Source: Candidatus Kuenenia stuttgartensis
Lineage (GTDB): Bacteria > Bacteroidota > Bacteroidia > Flavobacteriales_D > Crocinitomicaceae
Direction: 5' to 3'
Length of the DNA stretch: 6,008 bases
NCBI GenBank assembly: GCA_943326025.2
Contig: CALPRR020000154.1
Location: forward strand, 1-6,008
This document shows positions 1 to 5,154 of the stretch, in pieces. Every line of letters starts with the position of its first letter. Within the stretch, counting starts at the first letter, position 1. Below the pieces are notes generated by a model that was given only the letters and a program-made list of their open reading frames with translations, searched no databases and was not told the DNA's origin. Made by a program: the position numbers and the translations under genes.

Positions 1-46
1 AAAAAAAAAGAGTAAGAAATCATCACTTTCGTTTTGTTTCTCACTC
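1..46 (-). terminator. Intrinsic terminator downstream of tRNA-Lys
   Basis: Read on the minus strand, GAGTGAGAAA (46 to 37) pairs with TTTCTTACTC (19 to 10), a 10-bp stem with one G-U wobble. The loop is 17 nt (36 to 20). Nine T residues (9 to 1) follow directly. The stem is AU-rich and the loop long, so it is not a strong hairpin, but its position 8 bases after the tRNA 3' end and the uninterrupted T-run fit Rho-independent termination of the tRNA transcript. The T-run may continue beyond the window edge. Confidence 0.7.
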
Positions 47-53
47 TGTTTTG

Positions 54-126
54 TGATCCCGCTGGGATTCGAACCCAGGACCCATACATTAAAAGTGTAT
101 TGCTCTACCAACTGAGCTACGGAATC
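54..126 (-). tRNA. tRNA-Lys (anticodon UUU)
   Basis: This 73-nt minus-strand gene folds as a full cloverleaf. The acceptor arms GATTCCG and CGGGATC pair fully with one T-G wobble, and the discriminator base is A at 54. The T-arm has the canonical GGTTCGAATCC core and the D-arm has AGCTCAGTTGGTAGAGC. The anticodon stem ATACA/TGTAT encloses the loop CTTTTAA, so the anticodon is UUU (positions 93 to 91) and the tRNA reads AAA/AAG lysine codons. The 3' CCA is not encoded, because the sequence continues ACAAAA, so it must be added after transcription. U36 followed by A37 is the expected context for t6A37, the modification that needs the TsaC enzyme encoded at 4494-5051. It appears to be a single-gene transcript with its own promoter (172-201) and terminator (1-46). 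Confidence 0.97.
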
Positions 127-171
127 TAATATTTTATTTTATTTAGTAAATCGCCGTTGCGAATACGGGTG

Positions 172-201
172 CAAAGATAGGTACATTATTTAAATCTGCA
201 A
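172..201 (-). promoter_or_regulatory. Bacteroidota-type promoter for tRNA-Lys
   Basis: On the minus strand TATCTTTG (179 to 172) is an exact match to the Bacteroidota -7 consensus TAnnTTTG. A TTG -33 element (201 to 199, within CTTG) lies 19 bp upstream, which is the expected spacing. The predicted start of transcription is near 165-167, giving a leader of about 40 nt before the tRNA 5' end. That leader contains a GC-rich patch (152-172) that stands out from the AT-rich surroundings and can form a small CCGT/ACGG hairpin (arms 154-157 and 165-168). Confidence 0.75.
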
Positions 202-326
202 GTGTTTAAAACATCTTTTTTTGTTTTTTTTAACTTAACAAATATATAACATTGAAAATCAACAATTAATATCTGGTAAACATTTTAAGATATTTCACAA
301 ATTCTTAACTAAAAGATAGTGTTTCA
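180..326. other. Gene-free AT-rich spacer
   Basis: Between the tRNA promoter and the rhodanese terminator I see only AT-rich sequence with short T and A runs, for example around 213-230. There is no coding region, recognisable RNA gene or convincing repeat. Both flanking genes are on the minus strand, and this spacer holds only the -33 part of the tRNA promoter. Confidence 0.6.
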
Positions 327-358
327 TTTAAAAAAGTAGGTTTCCCTACTTTTTTAAA
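327..358 (-). terminator. Intrinsic terminator of the rhodanese pair
   Basis: This is a perfect 14-bp inverted repeat: TTTAAAAAAGTAGG at 327-340 and its complement at 345-358, separated by 4 nt. Read on the minus strand the loop is GAAA, a stable GNRA tetraloop, and the 3' arm carries a run of six T (356 to 351). It begins 10 bp after the stop codon of the second rhodanese gene. The GNRA loop favours minus-strand function, though the symmetric A/T arms could also terminate plus-strand transcripts. Confidence 0.85.
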
Positions 359-367
359 GATATTTAA

Positions 368-673
368 TCAGATTTTTGATCTTAATGAAGTCCATCCTCC
401 CCCATTCTCAACTTGACTAAATCCATTCGATTTTAGAATCGCTTTAGCAGATCCACTTCTCATTCCTGAAGCGCAACAAGTAATAACTGGTTTGTCTTTT
501 TTTAATTTATTCATTGTATTGTTCAATGATTGTAAAGGCATATTAATTGAACCTTTAATATGTCCAGAGTTATATTCGGCTGGTGTTCTTACATCAACAA
601 TAACAGCTCCATTCTGCATCAATTCTTTAAAATCCACAGATTTAATTCCAAATAAATTACTTAAAAATCCCAT
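368..673 (-). CDS. Small single-domain rhodanese (101 aa)
   Basis: This is a single rhodanese-fold protein, probably cytoplasmic because no signal peptide is visible. Family members carry sulfur as a cysteine persulfide; the donor and acceptor here are unknown. The first 22 residues supply the N-terminal helix region (VDFKELM), then comes the strand and motif VIVDVRTPAEY (24-34), GHI (37-39), and the active loop CCASGMRSG (66-74). By the CxxGxR rule the catalytic residue is Cys67, with Arg72 closing the loop; Cys66 is an extra neighbouring cysteine. The C-terminal GGGW (91-94) matches the usual end of small rhodaneses. The ATG start follows an A/T-only leader without a Shine-Dalgarno sequence, normal for this phylum. 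It lies 11 bp after the stop of a paralogous rhodanese gene and is probably the second gene of a two-gene operon ending at the hairpin at 327-358. Family assignment is firm; the specific role is not. Confidence 0.93.
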   Translation of the reverse strand: MGFLSNLFGIKSVDFKELMQNGAVIVDVRTPAEYNSGHIKGSINMPLQSLNNTMNKLKKDKPVITCCASGMRSGSAKAILKSNGFSQVENGGGWTSLRSKI

Positions 674-684
674 ATATATATTTA

Positions 685-924
685 TTAATAATTACCATTA
701 ACATCTAACCATGAACCACCATTCTCACAATCAATTCCCATACTTTTTAAGTAATGAGTCGCTTGACCACTTCTACCTCCACTAGCACAACATAAAATCA
801 AGGGTTGTGATAATGCTTTTAACTCTTCAATTCTTTCTTGAATTTCATTTAAAGGAATATTCAAAGAGTTTGCAACATGTCCACCAGAATATTCAGATCT
901 TGTTCTTACATCTACTATTGTCAT
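685..924 (-). CDS. Minimal single-domain rhodanese (79 aa)
   Basis: This is a paralogue of the downstream rhodanese, roughly half identical to it over the shared region by eye. It has IVDVRTRSEY (3-12), GHV (15-17) and the active loop CCASGGRSG (45-53), with catalytic Cys46 by the CxxGxR pattern and Arg51 closing the loop. A further cysteine, Cys66, precedes ENGGSW. I start it at ATG 922-924 although the frame is open to a TTG at 955-957. The longer version would overlap a -7 promoter element (943-950), and its extra residues (MNLTLSKKLNV) do not resemble a rhodanese N-terminus. The chosen protein therefore begins almost at the first conserved strand and lacks the N-terminal helix seen in its neighbour, so it is shorter than the usual domain of about 100 residues. 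A role in sulfur transfer is inferred from the family; whether this trimmed form folds alone is open. Confidence 0.87.
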   Translation of the reverse strand: MTIVDVRTRSEYSGGHVANSLNIPLNEIQERIEELKALSQPLILCCASGGRSGQATHYLKSMGIDCENGGSWLDVNGNY

Positions 925-942
925 AACGTTTAATTTTTTTGA

Positions 943-950
943 CAAAGTTA
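943..950 (-). promoter_or_regulatory. Candidate -7 element for the rhodanese operon
   Basis: On the minus strand TAACTTTG (950 to 943) matches TAnnTTTG exactly and lies 18 bp before the ATG at 922-924, giving a short, A-rich 5' leader of roughly 11-13 nt. No TTG -33 element is seen 19-21 bp upstream, so the match rests on the -7 element alone. It decides the start choice, since a TTG start at 957 would lie upstream of the promoter. Confidence 0.5.
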
Positions 951-991
951 AATTCAAAAAAGATTCTGTTTTGTAGCTTAAGTTACACTAT

Positions 992-1024
992 AAAAAAACG
1001 AGGTAAAGATTTAACTCTACCTCG
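992..1024 (-). terminator. Intrinsic terminator of ftsK
   Basis: On the minus strand CGAGGTA (1024 to 1018) pairs perfectly with TACCTCG (1005 to 999) across a 12-nt interval, which can add two more pairs beyond one mismatch. Seven T residues (998 to 992) follow directly. It lies 23 bp after the ftsK stop codon and separates ftsK from the rhodanese pair, so those genes need their own promoter. Confidence 0.85.
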
Positions 1025-1047
1025 CTCCTTTTACAATTTAGTTATTA

Positions 1048-3624
1048 TTAGAAAATATTCTTCTGAGCTAAATATTCATCTAATGCTGTTATATCTGCAT
1101 AGAGCACTTCTCTCGCTTTACTTCCTTGGAATGGACCAATGATATTAAACCCTTCCAATTGATCAACAATACGTCCTGCTCTATTGTAACCTAATTTCAA
1201 TTTACGTTGTAATAAACTTGCTGAACCTTGTTGGTGCATTACAACAATTCTTGCTGCATCTGCAAACATTGGATCTAATTCGTTAGTATCAAAATCTCCA
1301 CCAGCTTCTGCACCTTCACCAACATATTCTGGTAATAATAATGCTTCTGGATAAGCTCTTTGATTTCCAATGAATTCACAAATAGCTTCAACTTCAGGTG
1401 TATCTACAAATCCACACTGAATACGAACCAATTCAGAACCACTCATAATCAACATATCTCCACGACCAATCAATTGATCTGCACCTGAACCATCCAAGAT
1501 TGTTCTAGAATCGATTTTAGACAATACTCTAAACGCAATACGTGCTGGGAAATTGGCTTTAATCATACCTGTAATTACGTTTACAGAAGGTCTTTGAGTA
1601 GCGACAATTAAATGAATACCAACAGCACGAGCCAACTGCGCAATACGAGCAATCGGATGTTCGATTTCTTTTCCTGCTGTCATAATTAAATCTGCAAACT
1701 CATCAATCAACACCACAATGTATGGCATGTATCTATGCCCCTTTTCTGGATTTAATTTACGAGCGATAAACTTCGTATTGTATTCTTTAATCGTTCTAAC
1801 TTGAGCTTGTTTCAATAATTCGTAACGATCATCCATTTCGATACACAATGAATTCATCGTGTTAACTACCTTTGAAGTATCTGTTATAATTGCATCTCCT
1901 TCACCTGGAAGTTTTGCTAAGAAATGTCTTTCAATTCGATTAAATAAAGTCAATTCCACTTTCTTCGGATCGACCAATACAAACTTAACCTGCGCTGGAT
2001 GTTTCTTATATAGAATAGAAACCAATATTGCATTCAAACCTACCGATTTACCTTGACCTGTTGCTCCTGCAACTAATAAGTGAGGCATTTTCGTTAAGTC
2101 GAACATGTATGTTTCGTTCGTAATCGTTTTACCAATTACAACTGGCAATTCATAGTCACAATTTTGGAATTTTTCTGAAGCAATCAACGAACGCATTGGT
2201 ACCATTTCTGGATTACTATTTGGCACTTCAATACCAATTGTTCCTTTACCTGGAATTGGTGCAATAATTCGAATTCCTAGTGCACTTAAACTTAAGGCTA
2301 TATCATCTTCTAAGTTTTTAATTTTAGAAATACGAACTCCTGGCGCTGGAACTATTTCATAAAGTGTAACAGTTGGACCAACCGTAGCTTTAATTTTAGC
2401 AATGTCTATTTTATAATGAGAAAGTGTTTCAACGATCTTATTTTTATTGTCTTCAAGTTCTTGTTTATTGATATTGATACCAACTTTACCGAAATCTTTT
2501 AATAAATCAATCGGAGGTAATACATAACTTGCTAAATCTAATGTTGGATCGTAATCACCGTATTCAGTTCTTAAATCATCTAATTCATCTGTTGATAATT
2601 CAGCTTCAACTGGTGCTACAGAAATAGAGAAATCTTCTGAATCCGCAATAGAATCTTCTAGAAGAGGTTCTGACAAAGCATTTTCAGGAACATTAATTTC
2701 AAAATCACTTTCAAAAGGAACTTCCTTTTTAACTTCAACTTGTTTGATCGTAATTTCTAATTCTGAATCACTTAAATCGTCTTCATCGTCATCTTCTTCT
2801 ATATCATCATCGTCATCATCGAAGAAAATTTGAGCTTTCGATTCTTTTTTGATTTCATTGTCTTTAATTGTATTCACGACATTAAAATCAGTAGGATTTA
2901 CTGTGTGAGAAGTTCTGATAACGTTATCTTCAGATGCTAATTGAACATCGTTTTTACCAAATAATCGATTAAAATATTCTGTAAAGTTCGGATTAAAAAG
3001 AATTACAATTATTAAGTATAGTAAGGCTAAAAAGAAAACAAATGCTCCAAAACCACCAACATTTAAACTCAACCAATTATTGATATGATAACCAAAAGAA
3101 CCACCTAAATAATTAACTTGATTTGCGAAAAAACCTAAAAACAAAGATGCCCAAATCATAAAAAATACAGAGATAGAATACGATCTTCTAATTGGTAATA
3201 AAACGATATTAAAAACAATTTTAACACCTGAAATAAAGATTAAAAATGGAATTCCAAATGATGAAATACCAAACCATCTGTAAATTAACAAATGAGAAGT
3301 CCAAGCACCAAATTTTCCTAACCAGTTAGAAACAGGCTCTTCACTACCATCAAATAAAAATTCAAATAATCCTTTCTCTAAAACTCTGTCTTGATCTACT
3401 TTCCATGTGAAAAGATAAGATAAACATGCTAAAAACATGTAAAATGAAATTAATACTAAACTTACACCTAGAGAAGTTCTTATTTTTTTCTTATCAAATC
3501 TATCAGACAGTTTACTAACAGGGTTTTTAATTGAAATAGATTTTTTAGATTTCTTATCTACCTTCTTTTCAACTATTTCCTCTTCACTATCTTCTTTTCT
3601 TATATATTCGTTTTCTTGTGCCAT
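1048..3624 (-). CDS. ftsK: DNA translocase FtsK
   Basis: FtsK is an ATP-driven DNA pump at the division septum. It moves the chromosome terminus and, in studied bacteria, activates XerCD recombination at dif. The chosen start gives 858 aa. A charged cytoplasmic N-terminus (1-50) is followed by four likely membrane segments at about 52-72, 122-143, 150-169 and 189-210. Next is a short acidic linker with an Asp/Glu-rich run at about 268-286. The motor follows, with Walker A GATGQGKS (520-527), Walker B VVLIDEFADL (637-646) and the conserved ATQRPSVNVITG (675-686). A C-terminal winged-helix gamma domain (about 781-846, including RAGRIVDQLEGFNIIG) reads DNA polarity sequences. The linker is far shorter than that of E. 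coli FtsK. The frame extends 14 codons upstream to a GTG (3664-3666), but ATG 3622-3624 is preferred because the extension reads through two possible -7 elements. The gene is intact, ends with tandem in-frame TAA codons, and is divergent from trmD. Confidence 0.97.
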   Translation of the reverse strand: MAQENEYIRKEDSEEEIVEKKVDKKSKKSISIKNPVSKLSDRFDKKKIRTSLGVSLVLISFYMFLACLSYLFTWKVDQDRVLEKGLFEFLFDGSEEPVSNWLGKFGAWTSHLLIYRWFGISSFGIPFLIFISGVKIVFNIVLLPIRRSYSISVFFMIWASLFLGFFANQVNYLGGSFGYHINNWLSLNVGGFGAFVFFLALLYLIIVILFNPNFTEYFNRLFGKNDVQLASEDNVIRTSHTVNPTDFNVVNTIKDNEIKKESKAQIFFDDDDDDIEEDDDEDDLSDSELEITIKQVEVKKEVPFESDFEINVPENALSEPLLEDSIADSEDFSISVAPVEAELSTDELDDLRTEYGDYDPTLDLASYVLPPIDLLKDFGKVGININKQELEDNKNKIVETLSHYKIDIAKIKATVGPTVTLYEIVPAPGVRISKIKNLEDDIALSLSALGIRIIAPIPGKGTIGIEVPNSNPEMVPMRSLIASEKFQNCDYELPVVIGKTITNETYMFDLTKMPHLLVAGATGQGKSVGLNAILVSILYKKHPAQVKFVLVDPKKVELTLFNRIERHFLAKLPGEGDAIITDTSKVVNTMNSLCIEMDDRYELLKQAQVRTIKEYNTKFIARKLNPEKGHRYMPYIVVLIDEFADLIMTAGKEIEHPIARIAQLARAVGIHLIVATQRPSVNVITGMIKANFPARIAFRVLSKIDSRTILDGSGADQLIGRGDMLIMSGSELVRIQCGFVDTPEVEAICEFIGNQRAYPEALLLPEYVGEGAEAGGDFDTNELDPMFADAARIVVMHQQGSASLLQRKLKLGYNRAGRIVDQLEGFNIIGPFQGSKAREVLYADITALDEYLAQKNIF

Positions 3625-3640
3625 ATTATGGAATATCTTA

Positions 3641-3657
3641 CGAAGATAACGAAGATA
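3641..3657 (-). promoter_or_regulatory. Tandem TATCTTCG boxes upstream of ftsK
   Basis: On the minus strand TATCTTCG occurs twice, at 3657 to 3650 and 3648 to 3641, as a 9-bp tandem repeat. Each differs from the -7 consensus TAnnTTTG at one base (C for T). No exact TAnnTTTG is present on this strand in the 183-bp spacer, so these are the best -7 candidates for ftsK, the nearer lying 16 bp before the ATG. No TTG was found at the -33 spacing, so this is a weak call. Confidence 0.35.
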
Positions 3658-3719
3658 CTCAGTCACCTTTTTACTTAATTGATTATCTATAAACAGTGAA
3701 GTGTTGATTTTGTATTAAA

Positions 3720-3753
3720 TCAGATTGAACAATGAAAGTCATATAAAATCTGA
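3720..3753. repeat. Inverted repeat in the ftsK-trmD spacer
   Basis: TCAGATT (3720-3726) and AATCTGA (3747-3753) are perfect complements across a 20-bp spacer, between the divergent ftsK and trmD starts. It has no T-run, so it is not a terminator. It could be an operator or chance; a 7-bp arm in AT-rich DNA is weak evidence. Confidence 0.3.
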
Positions 3754-3769
3754 ATCATTTTTAAATTGA

Positions 3770-3803
3770 TTTGATGAATTTGCTATATTAAATCTTATTT
3801 TTG
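3770..3803 (+). promoter_or_regulatory. Promoter of trmD-tsaC, probably leaderless
   Basis: TATTTTTG (3796-3803) is an exact TAnnTTTG -7 element. A TTTG (3770-3773) lies 22 bp upstream, slightly longer than the usual 19-21 bp spacing. The -7 element ends only four bases before the trmD ATG (3808), so transcription should start at or within a base or two of the start codon. The conserved TrmD N-terminus leaves little room for a later start, implying an mRNA without a 5' leader unless another promoter lies further upstream. Confidence 0.6.
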
Positions 3804-3807
3804 TACT

Positions 3808-4482
3808 ATGCGTATTGATATACTTACAGTTCTTCCAGAATTATTAGAAAGTCCATTTGCAGCTTCTATCATGAAGCGTGCTCAAGATAAAGGATTGGTT
3901 GAAATTTACACTCATAACATCCGTGATTACTCGACAAATAAACACCGAAATGTAGATGACTACCAATATGGTGGAGGTGCAGGAATGGTGATGTCGATTG
4001 AACCAATTGCAGCAGCGATTGAAAAGTTGAAAAGTGAAAGAACTTATGATGAAATCATCTATATGTCGCCTGATGGTGAATTATTAGAACAACCTTTATG
4101 TAATACCTTATCACTTAAAGGGAATTTAATGATTCTTTGCGGTCATTATAAAGGTGTAGACGAGCGAATTCGCGAACATTATATCACAAAAGAAATTTCA
4201 ATCGGATCCTATGTTTTATCAGGTGGTGAATTAGCAGCTGCAATCGTTGTAGATAGTGTTGTCCGATTGATTCCAGGTGTTTTAAACGATGAAACTTCTG
4301 CATTAACAGATTGTTTTCAAGATGGTTTATTATCTCCTCCGGTTTATACGCGCCCTCCTGAATTTAACGGATGGAAAGTTCCTGAAATTTTATTATCCGG
4401 CGATTCAGCAAAAATTGATCAATGGAGAGAAGATCAAGCAATTGAACGAACAAAATTAAAACGACCAGATTTACTAAAATAG
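3808..4482 (+). CDS. trmD: tRNA (guanine-37-N1)-methyltransferase TrmD
   Basis: TrmD uses S-adenosylmethionine to make m1G37 in tRNAs with G36-G37 (certain Leu, Pro and Arg tRNAs), which prevents +1 frameshifting. The protein has 224 residues, shorter than E. coli TrmD (255) but full through the conserved core. The N-terminus IDILTVLPELL (3-13) aligns with the family start and supports the ATG chosen. Further landmarks are VDDYQYGGGAGMVM (49-62), the trefoil-knot SAM site ILCGHYKGVDERI (109-121), IGSYVLSGGELA (132-143), RLIPGVL (153-159) and LTDCFQDGLL (166-175). Asp168 matches the catalytic Asp169 of E. coli, and Arg154 is also conserved. The C-terminal helical domain (about 180-224, YTRPPEF then LLSGDSAKIDQWR) is present. 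A tsaC-type gene follows after 11 bp, suggesting one transcript. Confidence 0.98.
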   Translation: MRIDILTVLPELLESPFAASIMKRAQDKGLVEIYTHNIRDYSTNKHRNVDDYQYGGGAGMVMSIEPIAAAIEKLKSERTYDEIIYMSPDGELLEQPLCNTLSLKGNLMILCGHYKGVDERIREHYITKEISIGSYVLSGGELAAAIVVDSVVRLIPGVLNDETSALTDCFQDGLLSPPVYTRPPEFNGWKVPEILLSGDSAKIDQWREDQAIERTKLKRPDLLK

Positions 4483-4493
4483 TAAAATATAAA

Positions 4494-5051
4494 ATGAATA
4501 CTTTAGAAAAATCAATTGAAACATTAAAAGCTGGCGGTGTCATCCTTTACCCTACCGACACTATTTGGGGAATTGGTTGTGATGCGACAAACGAAGAAGC
4601 TTGTCAAAAAATCAATCAGATTAAAAACAGACCTGCAGAAAAAAGTTTTATCATTCTTGTTGATAGTTTTCAAATGGTTGAAAAATACATTCCAGACTTC
4701 CCTTCCGTTTGTTATGATTTAGCTGATTTTGCTGAAAAACCACTTACAATTATCTATCCAGATGCAAAAGGCATTGCTAAATCAATAATTGCTGAAGATG
4801 GTTCTGTTGGAATCAGAATCACAAAAGATGTAAATTGTTTAAAGCTAATTAAATCAATCAAAAAACCAATTGTAAGTACATCCGCTAACATTTCAGGTCA
4901 GTCTTTCCCAAAAAATTTCTCTGAAATCAATTCAAGCATCAAACAAAATGTAGATGCAATACTAGAAGAACGATTAATTGAAAATATGACATCTCCATCC
5001 CAGATTATTAAAATTGGAATTGATGGTTCTGTAAAAATTATTAGAAGTTAA
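4494..5051 (+). CDS. tsaC: L-threonylcarbamoyladenylate synthase (TsaC/YrdC type)
   Basis: This family makes threonylcarbamoyl-AMP from threonine, bicarbonate and ATP, the first step of t6A37 synthesis in tRNAs reading ANN codons; TsaD and partners then transfer the group. The 185-aa protein is a single YrdC domain without the extra C-terminal domain of Sua5, hence the TsaC-type call. Visible motifs are YPTDTIWGIGCD (19-30), IKNRPAEKSF (43-52), GSVGIRIT (103-110), PIVSTSANISG (125-135) and SPSQIIKI (167-174). Lys44, Arg46, Ser130 and Asn132 match the K-x-R and S-x-N signature of the active site. The ATG is preceded by an A-rich stretch 11 bp after the trmD stop, with no separate promoter visible, so co-transcription with trmD is likely. 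A YciO-like paralogue of unknown function cannot be wholly excluded, but the signature residues favour the synthase. No clear terminator follows the gene. Confidence 0.92.
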   Translation: MNTLEKSIETLKAGGVILYPTDTIWGIGCDATNEEACQKINQIKNRPAEKSFIILVDSFQMVEKYIPDFPSVCYDLADFAEKPLTIIYPDAKGIAKSIIAEDGSVGIRITKDVNCLKLIKSIKKPIVSTSANISGQSFPKNFSEINSSIKQNVDAILEERLIENMTSPSQIIKIGIDGSVKIIRS

Positions 5052-5068
5052 TTTCATTTTTATTCTGC

Positions 5069-5084
5069 TTAACATTCTTTAACA
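5069..5084 (+). repeat. Helically phased TTAACA direct repeat upstream of htrA
   Basis: TTAACA occurs at 5069-5074 and again at 5079-5084, exactly 10 bp apart start to start, about one helical turn. This spacing would suit a protein binding one face of the DNA about 70-85 bp before the htrA start. The unit is short and AT-rich, so chance is possible. Confidence 0.25.
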
Positions 5085-5097
5085 CCCTAGAAGTAAC

Positions 5098-5125
5098 AAG
5101 TGATATTTCACTTTCGTTATATTCG
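5098..5125 (+). promoter_or_regulatory. Palindrome and possible -7 element upstream of htrA
   Basis: AAGTGA (5098-5103) and TCACTT (5108-5113) form a perfect 6-bp inverted repeat around TATT. Four bases later TATATTCG (5118-5125) is a one-mismatch TAnnTTTG element, 29 bp before the htrA ATG. If that is the -7 element, the palindrome lies in the -33 to -7 interval, where a repressor would block RNA polymerase. No TTG -33 element is seen. The hairpin has no proper T-run, so it is a poor terminator for tsaC. Confidence 0.35.
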
Positions 5126-5154
5126 CATTATGAATTAAAAAAAACACATTCAAC

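Noticed and set aside
492..701. Plus-strand open frame of 69 codons
   Set aside because: It lies antisense to the first rhodanese gene region and shows no recognisable motif; the minus frame has clear rhodanese signatures.
999..1027. Plus-strand terminator reading of the ftsK hairpin
   Set aside because: The downstream plus-strand side has no T-run directly after the stem and no plus-strand gene precedes it.
939..1142. Plus-strand open frame of 67 codons
   Set aside because: It runs through the ftsK terminator and the ftsK 3' end in antisense, so it is a chance frame.
1859..2056. Plus-strand open frame of 65 codons
   Set aside because: It is antisense to the FtsK motor domain, whose Walker motifs are intact on the minus strand.
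3625..3666. GTG start giving FtsK 14 more residues
   Set aside because: The extension overlaps the tandem TATCTTCG boxes, while the downstream ATG opens a charged N-terminus typical of the family. Not fully excluded.
4537..4722. Second plus-strand frame inside tsaC
   Set aside because: It is a +1 shadow of tsaC; the tsaC frame carries the YrdC motifs.
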